Shown: piece after piece, positions 15,722-23,199 of the stretch
Layout of the letters: every line of letters starts with the position of its first letter
How positions within the stretch are numbered: position 1 is the stretch's first letter
The notes under the pieces: model-generated
Seen by the model: only the letters and a program-made list of their open reading frames with translations
The model's database searches: none
Told to the model about the DNA's origin: nothing
From: RGIG5299 sp045542315
Lineage (GTDB): Bacteria > Bacillota > Clostridia > Oscillospirales > RGIG5299
Reading direction: 5' to 3'
DNA length: 33,269 nucleotides
NCBI GenBank assembly: GCA_045542315.1
Contig: JAZQKU010000081.1
Span: forward strand, 1 to 33,269
Position numbers and translations under genes: made by a program

Positions 15722-16201
15722 TCAAAGCGCAATTATTCTTTTCCACTCCGAAATCAAAGCGTCAAGGCTCATTGCGGCGTTTGCCGCGCTGGTCGAAGGA
15801 AGCAATGCCGCCTCGATGCCCGTTTTCGGATAAACGAGCTTTTTATAAAGATTATAGGCAGTCTTACCGTTTGTGAAAATACGGGAAGCACCGCTTTCAT
15901 TGACTATTTTCAAAACGTCGTTCGGAATGGCATTTTTGATCGACGCGTCGGAGGAGCCCGTTATTTCGCAGCTTGCAATAACGTCCCAAAGTGCAACGCC
16001 GTTTTTCAAAAGAAGTTCCCTTTTTTCAAAAACGGTTTTGGGCGTATCCTCGTCAAATACCGCCGCCAAAACACGCCAGAAGCGGTTTTGCGGGTGGGCA
16101 TAGAAAAATTCCTCCTCTCTCGATTTTACCGAGGGGAAGCTTCCGAGTATTATTATTTTTGAATTTTCATCGTAAACGGGCGGTATATTGTGAAGCTCCA
16201 T
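15722..16201 (-). CDS. Hypoxanthine-DNA glycosylase (UDG family 6)
   Basis: A 159-residue enzyme of the uracil-DNA glycosylase superfamily. The motif ILGSFPSVKSRE (about 18-29) followed by FFYAHPQNRFWRVL (about 32-45) is the signature of family 6 (HDG/DNA-deoxyinosine glycosylase). The second motif is LLPSTSAANAAMS (about 132-144). Family 6 enzymes remove hypoxanthine, formed by adenine deamination, from DNA; most lack uracil activity. The length is as expected and no signal or membrane segment is present. It has its own promoter at 16217-16245, divergent from the FMN riboswitch. The small HIRAN gene follows 58 bp downstream. Confidence 0.9.
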   Translation of the reverse strand: MELHNIPPVYDENSKIIILGSFPSVKSREEEFFYAHPQNRFWRVLAAVFDEDTPKTVFEKRELLLKNGVALWDVIASCEITGSSDASIKNAIPNDVLKIVNESGASRIFTNGKTAYNLYKKLVYPKTGIEAALLPSTSAANAAMSLDALISEWKRIIAL

Positions 16202-16216
16202 TTTATCACCGTCTAT

Positions 16217-16245
16217 ATTATAGCGTATTTTTATCTTCTTTACAA
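16217..16245 (-). promoter_or_regulatory. Promoter of the hypoxanthine-DNA glycosylase gene
   Basis: Minus strand TTGTAA (16245-16240), 17 bp, TATAAT (16222-16217). Its -35 is 19 bp from the -35 of the divergent riboswitch promoter. Confidence 0.72.
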
Positions 16246-16264
16246 CTTATTTTTTATATCGCAC

Positions 16265-16293
16265 TTGACAAACGGCGCCGAGCATATTATAAT
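16265..16293 (+). promoter_or_regulatory. Consensus promoter of the FMN riboswitch-ribU unit
   Basis: TTGACA (16265-16270), 17 bp, TATAAT (16288-16293), a perfect consensus match. Strong constitutive initiation with control left to the riboswitch is the expected design. Confidence 0.9.
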
Positions 16294-16301
16294 AATTAAA
16301 A

Positions 16302-16413
16302 ATACTCGGGGCGGAGTGAAATTCTCCACCGGCGGTTAAAGCCCGCGAGCGCGTTTTCGCGCAGATTTCGGTGAAATTCCGAAGCCGACGGTAAAGTCCG
16401 GATGAAAGAGTAT
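16302..16413 (+). ncRNA. FMN riboswitch (RFN element)
   Basis: The conserved RFN core is plain: CTCGGGGCGGAGTGAAATTC (from 16305) leads into CCACCGGCGGT, then GTGAAATTCCGAAGCCGACG (from 16371) and GTAAAGTCCGGATGAAAGAG (from 16391). The closing P1 helix pairs 16302-16307 with 16408-16413 (ATACTC/GAGTAT). A rho-independent terminator at 16441-16467 serves as expression platform. FMN binding should favour termination, shutting off the riboflavin transporter when FMN is plentiful. Confidence 0.97.
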
Positions 16414-16440
16414 GGCAGCATTATATTTTTGTGTGCCCTT

Positions 16441-16467
16441 CCCCCGTTTTTACGGGGGATTTTTTTG
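16441..16467 (+). terminator. Riboswitch-controlled terminator
   Basis: Arms 16441-16447 and 16452-16458 (CCCCCGT with a TTTT loop) followed by seven Ts. It lies between the FMN aptamer and the ribU start, 39 bp before the ATG. Confidence 0.9.
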
Positions 16468-16505
16468 TCCCCGAAGCTTTTAATTTTTTTAAAGGGGTTA
16501 TTCCT

Positions 16506-17117
16506 ATGAAGATCAAAAACAAAAACAGAACCGAGTTTTTGGTAAAGGTCGCAATGCTCGGTGCGGTATCCACCGTTTTAATGCTTATCGAGTTTCCGCT
16601 TCTTTTCATCGCACCGCCGTTTTACAAGCTCGATTTAAGCGAAATTCCCGTGCTGATTGGCACCTTTGCAATGGGACCTTTGGCAGGCATTCTCATTGAG
16701 CTTATAAAGGTCTTGTTGAATCTCGTTATAAACGGCACGATAACGGCGGGCGTGGGCGAGCTTGCAAACTTTGTTGTGGGCTGTTCATTCATCATTCCCG
16801 CAGGATTTATTTACAGACACAAAAAAACCAAATTAAACGCTTTCTTGGGGCTTTTGGCAGGCACCCTTACAATGGCAATCGTCTCTCTTCCCGTAAACGC
16901 CTTTGTTATGATACCCGCCTATATCACTCTTGCCGGATTTGAAAGGGAAATGATAATAGGTATGGGAAACGAGATATTCCCGTTTATAGATAATATCTTC
17001 GAGCTTTCTCTCTGCTGCGCCGTGCCCTTCAATCTTATCAAGGGAGTTATCATTTCGGTTATCACCTTTTTACTTTACAAGCCGATACATCCGCTTCTTA
17101 AGAAAATTTCATTTTAA
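16506..17117 (+). CDS. ribU: Riboflavin ECF transporter substrate-binding protein
   Basis: A 203-residue integral membrane protein with about six hydrophobic helices, the S-component of an energy-coupling-factor transporter for riboflavin. The start MKIKNKNRTEFLVKVAML is chosen because AAAGGGG lies just upstream. Longer readings would begin inside the riboswitch terminator. RibU-type features are LMLIEFPLLFIAPPFYKLDL followed by SEIPVLIGTFAMGPLAG (about 23-60), the vitamin-contacting region, and later ELANFVVG. The FMN riboswitch directly upstream makes the substrate assignment firm. The shared ECF ATPases and EcfT are not in this window and would be used in common with other S-components. 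A terminator follows. Confidence 0.95.
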   Translation: MKIKNKNRTEFLVKVAMLGAVSTVLMLIEFPLLFIAPPFYKLDLSEIPVLIGTFAMGPLAGILIELIKVLLNLVINGTITAGVGELANFVVGCSFIIPAGFIYRHKKTKLNAFLGLLAGTLTMAIVSLPVNAFVMIPAYITLAGFEREMIIGMGNEIFPFIDNIFELSLCCAVPFNLIKGVIISVITFLLYKPIHPLLKKISF

Positions 17118-17124
17118 AAGATGC

Positions 17125-17152
17125 AAGCAGCCGTTTTGGCTGCTTTCTTTTT
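17125..17152 (+). terminator. Terminator after ribU
   Basis: Arms 17125-17132 and 17138-17145 (AAGCAGCC, loop GTTTT), then TCTTTTTT. Confidence 0.88.
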
Positions 17153-17182
17153 TGAAAACAGAATGAATTTAAGCGGTTTTTC

Positions 17183-17211
17183 TTGAAAAAAATCTTATTA
17201 TGTTATATAAT
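17183..17211 (+). promoter_or_regulatory. Promoter of the CotH-like kinase gene
   Basis: TTGAAA (17183-17188), 17 bp, TATAAT (17206-17211), about 29 bp before the ATG. It is a vegetative sigma-A type promoter rather than a sporulation sigma-factor one. Confidence 0.78.
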
Positions 17212-17240
17212 ATAGATTACTATATTTCAGCGGTGAGAAT

Positions 17241-18839
17241 ATGCAAAGAAAAAGGGTAATAATCAAAGCAATAAAAATAGCGGCGGGTGTAATACTTGCT
17301 GCTTCCTTGACCTTTCTCTTTTTTCAAAGCGGGAAAACACCCACTGACCTGAAAATACATTCCGTTGAGGTAACCTCCGCAGAGCAGTTTCTCGGAAATA
17401 ATATAGAGAGTCGGCTTCGCTTCGGCGTTACCCTTTACAACAAAGACGGCGATGTTCTGAACGGCTACGTAAAGCCCAAGTCGGTAACTCTTTATTCCTC
17501 GGGCGGGGTTGTAAACGGGCTTGAGGTAATTGATACGGAAAGCGATTACATTAACGTTTACTGCGAGGTGGACGGAATAAGAAGCGAAACCGTTACGGTT
17601 TACAGAATATTCTCATCAAACCTTCCGATAGTCGTTTTAACTCCCAAGGGCGGCACCGCAGACCTTGCCTACGCCGAGCTTGCGGTCTATGATAACGGCA
17701 GCTACAACACCATTGCCGACATTCCCGAAAAATATGAAATAAAATATTCCGAGAGAGGCAACTGGTCAACCACCTTCCCGAAGCCTCAATACAATATAAA
17801 ATTTCTGGATGCTCACGGAGCAGAGGTTGACGTACCGCTTTTGGGGATGACCGCCGGAAGCGATTTCGTCATGAGCAACACCTATTCCGATAAGTCGCTT
17901 ATAAGAAATCTGCTTGCCTACCGCCTCGGAGAGCAAATGCTTGAGGCTTCACTCGAGAGCAGACTTTGCGAGGTGTGGATAGACCGTAACGGAAACGGTC
18001 AGTTGACCGATAACGAGTATTTCGGGGTTTATCTCATCGTTGAAAAGATAAACCGCAAAAACGTCGGTATCTCCAAGGAGGGCGGCTACCTTATCGCGAG
18101 AGATAAGGTCGGCTCCGACGACGTTTATTTCACCCTTTCCTCAGATATTTTCAAAAAGGATCACGGACTTGCCTATCCCTTTGCACAAAGAATAAAATAT
18201 CCCACCGAGCTGAAAATAACCAAGCAGCAGATAAGGGATATCCAAACGGAGATAACTGCGCTCCACGAAATGCTTTTAACAGAGCCGATAACCTCGGTAA
18301 ATTACAAGGACTATATAGATATCGACAGTTATATAAACGCCGTTTTGATAAACGAGGTATTGAAAAATGCCGACGGCTTCCATTTTTCAACCTATTTTTA
18401 TAAAAATCCGGGTGAAAAGCTTAAAAGCGGTCCCGTTTGGGATTTTGACCTCTCCTGCGGAAATCTGGTAAGAGGCGACGGCACCCTTGCAAAGCCGACA
18501 GGCTTTTATACCGTAAACACCGAGTGGACTGCCCGAATGATGAACGATCCCGAATTCTTAAGCCTTTTAAAGGAACGATATTATCTTCTTCGTGAAAACG
18601 TTCTTTCAAACGAAAATATCCTCGGAATAATAGACGGTGCGGTATATGACCTGACTGTGCTCGGTGCGGCGGAACGCCATTTCAAGCGCTTCCCCGAGCT
18701 TATGAACGGAAGCTATAACCAAAGTCTGGGAAATCTTTTTACCGACACGGCAAGCTACGATGAGGAAATTTACGAAATGAAAAAATTCCTTACGGAACGT
18801 CTTGCCTGGCTTGACAAAGAAATAGAAAAGTTAAAATAA
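17241..18839 (+). CDS. CotH-family protein kinase-like, membrane anchored
   Basis: A 532-residue protein. A hydrophobic segment at about 8-28 (IKAIKIAAGVILAASLTFLF) acts as signal or anchor, so the rest is likely extracellular. Residues 30-125 resemble a beta-sandwich, and the CotH kinase domain runs from about 128 to 480. It contains WSTTFPKPQYNIKF, LGMTAGSDFVMSNTYSDKSL, a YFGVYLIVEKINRKNVGI strand and the metal-binding VWDFDLSCGN (about 397-406). In Bacillus, CotH phosphorylates spore-coat proteins; many clostridial relatives are cell-surface or cellulosome-linked proteins. The vegetative promoter and anchor fit a surface role. The ACT gene starts 16 bp downstream. Confidence 0.88.
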   Translation: MQRKRVIIKAIKIAAGVILAASLTFLFFQSGKTPTDLKIHSVEVTSAEQFLGNNIESRLRFGVTLYNKDGDVLNGYVKPKSVTLYSSGGVVNGLEVIDTESDYINVYCEVDGIRSETVTVYRIFSSNLPIVVLTPKGGTADLAYAELAVYDNGSYNTIADIPEKYEIKYSERGNWSTTFPKPQYNIKFLDAHGAEVDVPLLGMTAGSDFVMSNTYSDKSLIRNLLAYRLGEQMLEASLESRLCEVWIDRNGNGQLTDNEYFGVYLIVEKINRKNVGISKEGGYLIARDKVGSDDVYFTLSSDIFKKDHGLAYPFAQRIKYPTELKITKQQIRDIQTEITALHEMLLTEPITSVNYKDYIDIDSYINAVLINEVLKNADGFHFSTYFYKNPGEKLKSGPVWDFDLSCGNLVRGDGTLAKPTGFYTVNTEWTARMMNDPEFLSLLKERYYLLRENVLSNENILGIIDGAVYDLTVLGAAERHFKRFPELMNGSYNQSLGNLFTDTASYDEEIYEMKKFLTERLAWLDKEIEKLK

Positions 18840-18855
18840 GAAAGTGAGAAACAAA

Positions 18856-19125
18856 ATGAAAGCAATTATTACCGTACTCGGAAAAGACAGCGTCGGAATC
18901 ATCGCAAGGGTAAGCGCGGAATGCTCCAACTACAAGGCAAACATTCTTGATATTACCCAGAAGGTATTTACCGACACCTTCGCAATGATAATGATGGTGG
19001 ACACCTCTGAATTGAACACCGAATTCGCAGATTTCGCAGAGCATCTTGAGAAGCTCGGCAAAGAGCTCGGACTTGTAATAAAGGTTACTCACGAGGACCT
19101 TTTCAACTCAATGCACAGAATATAA
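18856..19125 (+). CDS. ACT-domain protein (UPF0237 type)
   Basis: An 89-residue protein consisting of one ACT domain: MKAIITVLGKDSVGIIARVS, then ANILDITQKVFTDTFAMIMM. ACT domains bind amino acids or similar small ligands and regulate partner proteins. The start chosen is the ATG at 18856, with AAAGTGAG upstream; a GTG four codons earlier overlaps that site and is unlikely. This protein is nearly always encoded next to a UPF0210 protein, as here, 21 bp upstream of it. The ligand and function are unknown. Confidence 0.92.
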   Translation: MKAIITVLGKDSVGIIARVSAECSNYKANILDITQKVFTDTFAMIMMVDTSELNTEFADFAEHLEKLGKELGLVIKVTHEDLFNSMHRI

Positions 19126-19146
19126 TTTATAAGGACGGCAAAAGAA

Positions 19147-20505
19147 ATGATCAACGCATACGACGTTCTTGAAACGATAAAAATGATCGAGGAGGATAAC
19201 CTCGATATAAGAACCGTTACAATGGGCATCTCCCTTTCCGACTGTGCCTCCGAAAGCATTGAAAAAAGTGCGGATAAGGTTTACGATAAGATAACCAAAA
19301 AGGCTGAAAAGCTTGTTGAAACGGCAAACAAAATCGAAAGAGAATACGGCATTCCCATAATCAATAAGCGAGTTTCGGTAACTCCCATTGCACAGCTTGC
19401 CTCCGCTGTCGACAAAGAGGACGTAAGCCTCTTTGCAAGAAAGCTTCAGGCTGCGGCAGACACCTTGGGAATCGATTTCCTCGGCGGCTACAGCGCTCTT
19501 GTGCAAAAAGGAATGACGAAGGGTGACCTGCGTCTCATAAACAGCATTCCCGAAGCGATTTCCGAAACCCGTTGCGTTTGCTCTTCGGTCAACGTCGGCT
19601 CAACGAGGGCGGGACTTAATATGGACGCGGTAAAGCTCATGGGTGAAACCATAAAGAAGCTTGCTTACATCACAAGAGATGACTCCTCGATAGGCTGCGC
19701 AAAGCTCGTGGTATTCGCAAACGCGGTTGAGGATAACCCCTTTATGGCAGGTGCCTTTCACGGCGCAGGCGAGGCGGAAACTGTTATAAACGTTGGTGTT
19801 TCCGGCCCCGGTGTTGTAAAAGCAGCTCTTGCCAAGGCACCCGACGCAGATATAACCGAGGTTGCGGAGATAATCAAGAAAACGGCATTCAAAATAACCC
19901 GAATGGGTCAGCTTGTAAATAAAATAGCTTCCGAGCGCCTTGGCGTAATGTCGGGAATAGTTGACCTTTCACTCGCCCCCACTCCCGCAATAGGCGACAG
20001 CGTTGCGAGGATTTTGGAGGAGATAGGTCTTTCTCACACAGGCTCGGCAGGAACAACCGCCTGTCTTGCAATGCTCAATGACGCAGTCAAAAAGGGCGGC
20101 GTAATGGCTTCAAGCCACGTAGGAGGTCTTTCGGGCGCCTTTATCCCCGTATCCGAGGACGAGGGTATGATAGAGGCCGTGAGAATGGGCGCTCTTTCGC
20201 TTGAAAAGCTCGAGGCTATGACTGCCGTCTGCTCTGTAGGTATCGATATGATAGCCGTTCCCGGCGACACTCCCGCAGAGGTAATTTCCGGTCTTATTGC
20301 CGACGAGGCGATGATAGGTATAATAAATTCAAAGACCACCGCTGTCCGCGTTATCCCCGCCTACGGCAAAACGGTGGGCGACGAGATATCCTTCGGCGGC
20401 CTTTTGGGAAGCGCTCCCATAATGAAGATAAGCACCGAGTCGCCTCTCAAATTCATCTCACGCGGCGGCAGGATTCCCGCTCCCATACAGAGCCTTAAAA
20501 ACTAA
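19147..20505 (+). CDS. UPF0210 (DUF711/PFL family) protein
   Basis: A 452-residue cytosolic protein of the UPF0210 family, full length. It begins MINAYDVLETIKMIEEDNLD and IRTVTMGISLSDC, and has CSSVNVGSTRAGLNMDAVKL, then GAFHGAGEAETVINVGVSGPG (about 199-219). A later stretch reads HTGSAGTTACLAMLNDAVKKGG (two parts, about 299-320) and SSHVGGLSGAFIPVSED. Structural relatives resemble glycyl-radical-enzyme folds, but there is no C-terminal glycyl-radical motif here. The function is not established. It pairs with the ACT protein just upstream and is probably regulated by it. A lipoprotein gene follows 15 bp later. Confidence 0.93.
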   Translation: MINAYDVLETIKMIEEDNLDIRTVTMGISLSDCASESIEKSADKVYDKITKKAEKLVETANKIEREYGIPIINKRVSVTPIAQLASAVDKEDVSLFARKLQAAADTLGIDFLGGYSALVQKGMTKGDLRLINSIPEAISETRCVCSSVNVGSTRAGLNMDAVKLMGETIKKLAYITRDDSSIGCAKLVVFANAVEDNPFMAGAFHGAGEAETVINVGVSGPGVVKAALAKAPDADITEVAEIIKKTAFKITRMGQLVNKIASERLGVMSGIVDLSLAPTPAIGDSVARILEEIGLSHTGSAGTTACLAMLNDAVKKGGVMASSHVGGLSGAFIPVSEDEGMIEAVRMGALSLEKLEAMTAVCSVGIDMIAVPGDTPAEVISGLIADEAMIGIINSKTTAVRVIPAYGKTVGDEISFGGLLGSAPIMKISTESPLKFISRGGRIPAPIQSLKN

Positions 20506-20520
20506 AGGTACGGTAACGCT

Positions 20521-20916
20521 ATGAAAAAGGCATTAAAACGAATTTTCCTCGTTTCGCTTGCGGCATTGCTTCTTTTGTCGTTTTGCGGCTGTTTGAATAT
20601 GGAGATTGACAATTCAAGTCAGGCAACTCCTACCAATATCGACGAGGTGCGCTATAACTGGCTTATTCTTTATGATAAGAAAAATGCCATCTACAATGAG
20701 CTTAAGTCAAGCGGCTACGATTTCAAGGAAGACGCTTTGGGCTTTAACCCCATAGACCTTGAAATGTTTGCGCTCGGTCAGGAAATGCCCGATATCGACG
20801 GTTATATTACGGTTAACGCCCTTGCAAAGCTCGAAAAAAGAGTAGTCGCCGTTACCGATGCGATAAATGAGCTTTACGACAAGGTCTTTCCCGAGGAAAG
20901 CTCATCGGACGTATAA
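20521..20916 (+). CDS. Small hypothetical lipoprotein
   Basis: A 131-residue protein with a clear lipoprotein signal: MKKALKRIFLVSLAALLLLS then the lipobox SFCGC, modified cysteine at about 23 or 25. The mature part is about 105 residues, acidic and helical, with no recognised domain (for example VRYNWLILYDKKNAIYNEL). It should be attached to the outer face of the membrane. It is the last gene in the ACT-UPF0210 unit, 15 bp after the UPF0210 stop, and is closed by the shared palindromic terminator. I do not recognise the family. Confidence 0.75.
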   Translation: MKKALKRIFLVSLAALLLLSFCGCLNMEIDNSSQATPTNIDEVRYNWLILYDKKNAIYNELKSSGYDFKEDALGFNPIDLEMFALGQEMPDIDGYITVNALAKLEKRVVAVTDAINELYDKVFPEESSSDV

Positions 20917-20918
20917 TG

Positions 20919-20950
20919 AAAAAATCTCACTCCGCGGAGTGAGATTTTTT
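20919..20950. terminator. Bidirectional terminator between the lipoprotein gene and obg
   Basis: A perfect 32-bp palindrome, A6-TCTCACTCCGCGGAGTGAGA-T6, lies between two converging genes. Confidence 0.92.
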
Positions 20951-20953
20951 ATT

Positions 20954-22213
20954 TTAATAAACGTATTCAAATTCAAAGCCGCAAAGATCGACGGTATCGT
21001 TTTCCTCAACGCCTGCTTTTTCAAGTGCCTTGAAAACGCCCTCGCGTTTAAGCAGCTTCTGGAGATTCATAAGCGACTCGTAATCGTCGGTGTTGGTGGT
21101 GCTCATAATTCTCTCTATCCACTTACCCTCTACCACGAACTTTTCGTTTACGCGGCGGACGGTGAATTTTTCCTCTTCTGTGTTATCGACAGGCTGATAG
21201 GTAGGCTCAAACTCCTCGGGAACGGGAATATCCTTAATTGCTTCCCACGCGCCCTCGATAAGCTCTCTTACCCCGTCTCCGGTTACCGCCGATATTATGA
21301 AATAGGGGGCGCCAAGCTTTTTAAGCTCATTTTCCGCTTCACTCAGCATTTCCTCGTCGCACACCTCTTTTTTGGTGGCAACGATTATCTGCTTCTTTTC
21401 GGAAAGCGGCTTTGAGAATTTAAGAAGCTCACCGTTTATAGCCTCGATTTTTGAAGATATCGCCTCTGCGCCGTCGGAAAGATCAACGAGATGCAAAAGA
21501 AGGCGGCATCTCTCAATATGCCTCAAAAAGCGGTGACCGAGTCCTGCGCCCTCGCTTGCGCCTTCGATTATTCCGGGGATATCGGCCATTACGAAGCTCT
21601 CCTCATCGTCAACTCTTACGACGCCCAAGGAGGGAGTAATGGTGGTGAAGGGATAATCGGCGATTTTGGGCTTTGCGCCGCTTACAACCGACAAAAGAGT
21701 TGATTTTCCCGCATTGGGAAAGCCGAGAAGACCTACGTCGGCAATTACCTTAAGCTCAAGGATAACCTCAAACTCCTCGCCCGTGATACCGAGCTTTGAG
21801 AAGCGGGGTATCTGCCTTGTAGAGGTTGAAAATCGGGTGTTACCGAAGCCGCCTTTACCGCCCTTTGCAATAAGCACGGGCTCCTCGGTGCAGATATCGC
21901 GGATAAGGGCGCCGCTCGCGGCATCTCTTATAAGGGTGCCAAAAGGAACTCTTACGATAAGATCCTTACCGCCCTTGCCCGTCATATTCTTGCTTTTTCC
22001 GTTCTCGCCGTTTTCGGCAACAAACTTTTTGTGATAACGAAAGTCGGCAAGTGTGTTTAAGTTGCGCGAGGCAACGAAATAAACGTCGCCGCCCTTGCCG
22101 CCGTCACCGCCGTCGGGTCCGCCTGCGGCAACGTATTTTTCGCGGTGGAAGGAAACGGCACCGTGGCCGCCGTCGCCTGCCTTGATATAAATTTTTGTGT
22201 AATCAACAAACAT
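20954..22213 (-). CDS. obg: Obg/CgtA family GTPase
   Basis: A 419-residue essential GTPase that binds the large ribosomal subunit and links ribosome assembly to stress and sporulation control. The glycine-rich Obg fold spans about 1-158 (AGDGGHGAVSFHREKYV, GGPDGGDGGKGGDVYF). The G domain has GFPNAGKST (about 165-173), the switch region and DIPGIIEGASEGAGLGH, and NKXD replaced by the ATKKEV-type stretch common in this reading. The C-terminal OCT domain is about 345-419 (IERIMSTTNTDDYESL). The Clostridia/Bacilli-typical OCT is present. It lies 66 bp after rpmA, with a 12-bp hairpin in the gap. Confidence 0.96.
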   Translation of the reverse strand: MFVDYTKIYIKAGDGGHGAVSFHREKYVAAGGPDGGDGGKGGDVYFVASRNLNTLADFRYHKKFVAENGENGKSKNMTGKGGKDLIVRVPFGTLIRDAASGALIRDICTEEPVLIAKGGKGGFGNTRFSTSTRQIPRFSKLGITGEEFEVILELKVIADVGLLGFPNAGKSTLLSVVSGAKPKIADYPFTTITPSLGVVRVDDEESFVMADIPGIIEGASEGAGLGHRFLRHIERCRLLLHLVDLSDGAEAISSKIEAINGELLKFSKPLSEKKQIIVATKKEVCDEEMLSEAENELKKLGAPYFIISAVTGDGVRELIEGAWEAIKDIPVPEEFEPTYQPVDNTEEEKFTVRRVNEKFVVEGKWIERIMSTTNTDDYESLMNLQKLLKREGVFKALEKAGVEENDTVDLCGFEFEYVY

Positions 22214-22241
22214 AATATTACCTCTTTGCTATGAGATAATT

Positions 22242-22270
22242 ATACCCCGATATGAACCATATCGGGGTAT
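22242..22270 (-). promoter_or_regulatory. Hairpin between rpmA and obg
   Basis: A perfect 12-bp stem, 22242-22253/22259-22270 (ATACCCCGATAT, 5-nt loop), followed on the minus strand by AATTATC rather than a T-run. It is more likely an mRNA processing or stability element, or a weak attenuator, than a full terminator. Confidence 0.6.
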
Positions 22271-22279
22271 GTGATCTTG

Positions 22280-22561
22280 TTAGGCTTTTGCGTAAACGCT
22301 AACCTGCTTGCGGTCTTTGCCTACTCTTTCGAATTTTACTACTCCGTCAATAAGTGCGAAGAGTGTATCGTCAGAGCCGATGCCCACGTTGTTTCCGGGA
22401 TGAATCTTCGTGCCGCGCTGTCTCATAAGAATATTGCCTGCGAGAACGAACTGACCGTCAGCTCTCTTCGGACCTAAGCGCTTGGACTCGGAATCACGGC
22501 CGTTTTTTGTGGAGCCCATACCTTTTTTATGTGCAAAAAACTGAATACTGATTCTAAGCAT
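22280..22561 (-). CDS. rpmA: 50S ribosomal protein L27 with cleavable N-terminus
   Basis: This 93-residue protein starts MLRISIQFFAHKKGMGST. The first nine residues ending in FF form the Firmicute-type extension that Prp removes before L27 enters the ribosome, leaving AHKKG as the mature N-terminus that reaches toward the peptidyl-transferase centre. The L27 core GSTKNGRDSESKRLG and GNILMRQRGTKIHPG is fully conserved. It is the third gene of the rplU-prp-rpmA-obg operon, beginning 3 bp after the prp stop. Confidence 0.98.
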   Translation of the reverse strand: MLRISIQFFAHKKGMGSTKNGRDSESKRLGPKRADGQFVLAGNILMRQRGTKIHPGNNVGIGSDDTLFALIDGVVKFERVGKDRKQVSVYAKA

Positions 22562-22564
22562 TTA

Positions 22565-22882
22565 TCACACCTCCGTAATGTGAATAGTGATATTTTTGGG
22601 ATATTCCTCTTTGATAAGTCTTGCCTCCGACAAAAACGTCTTTAAAACAGTTTCACTGTTTATGTCGGGGCTTTTGACCGTTACGCTTATCACTGCGTTT
22701 TCCTCGTTAACAGAAACGTTTACCTGATGGGCAAACGCATCGAGCATATTTGCCGTGTATCTCACAGCCTCGGATATTGCGGCGCAGACAACGTCGTTGC
22801 CCTTCTCGCCTCTACCCGCATGCCCTACCGAAGAAAAGCCGAAAAGCTTGCCGTTTTGTTTAAAAAACGTAAGGGTGTTCAT
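22565..22882 (-). CDS. prp: Ribosomal-processing cysteine protease Prp
   Basis: A 105-residue cysteine protease that trims the N-terminal extension of L27. The catalytic histidine is in SVGHAGRGEKGNDVVC (about 18-33), with the catalytic cysteine at the end of that stretch followed by AAISEAVRYTANML. The length and the position between rplU and rpmA are typical for Firmicutes (YsxB of Bacillus). The ATG is 2 bp past the rplU stop with only a weak Shine-Dalgarno, consistent with translational coupling. The L27 encoded next carries the matching cleavage site. Confidence 0.95.
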   Translation of the reverse strand: MNTLTFFKQNGKLFGFSSVGHAGRGEKGNDVVCAAISEAVRYTANMLDAFAHQVNVSVNEENAVISVTVKSPDINSETVLKTFLSEARLIKEEYPKNITIHITEV

Positions 22883-22884
22883 AA

Positions 22885-23199
22885 TTAAAGATTGATGGAC
22901 TCGATCTGAACCTTGGTGTAAGGCTGTCTGTGACCGGTCTTGTTGCGATAGGTTTTCTTGGCCTTATACTTGAAAACGATGATTTTCTTGTCTTTGCCGT
23001 TTTTGAGAACCTTTGCAGATACGGATGCGCCCTCGATTACGGGAGCACCGAATGTGAACTTGTCTTCTTTGCAAGCTGCAAGTACGGTATCAAAGCTGAT
23101 TGCGTCGCCTTCGTTTGCTTCGATTTTTTCGATGAAGATGATTTCGCCTTCCTGTACTTTGTACTGCTTTCCGCCGGTTTCGATAACTGCGTATGTCAA
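22885..23199 (-). CDS. rplU: 50S ribosomal protein L21
   Basis: A 104-residue L21 that binds 23S rRNA. The chosen start is the TTG at 23199 giving MTYAVIETGGKQYKVQEG, because AGGTG lies 7 nt upstream and this length matches L21. The ATG 15 bp further up would add RCFV-type residues and overlap the Shine-Dalgarno. The family core is FDTVLAACKEDKFTFGAP and VFKYKAKKTYRNKTGHRQ, with C-terminal YTKVQIESI. It is the first gene of the operon, preceded by a putative L21 leader and a strong promoter at 23289-23317. Confidence 0.97.
   Translation of the reverse strand: MTYAVIETGGKQYKVQEGEIIFIEKIEANEGDAISFDTVLAACKEDKFTFGAPVIEGASVSAKVLKNGKDKKIIVFKYKAKKTYRNKTGHRQPYTKVQIESINL

Noticed and set aside
16431..16505. 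A longer ribU start at a GTG at 16431.
   Set aside because: It would place the N-terminus within the riboswitch terminator; the ATG at 16506 has its own Shine-Dalgarno.
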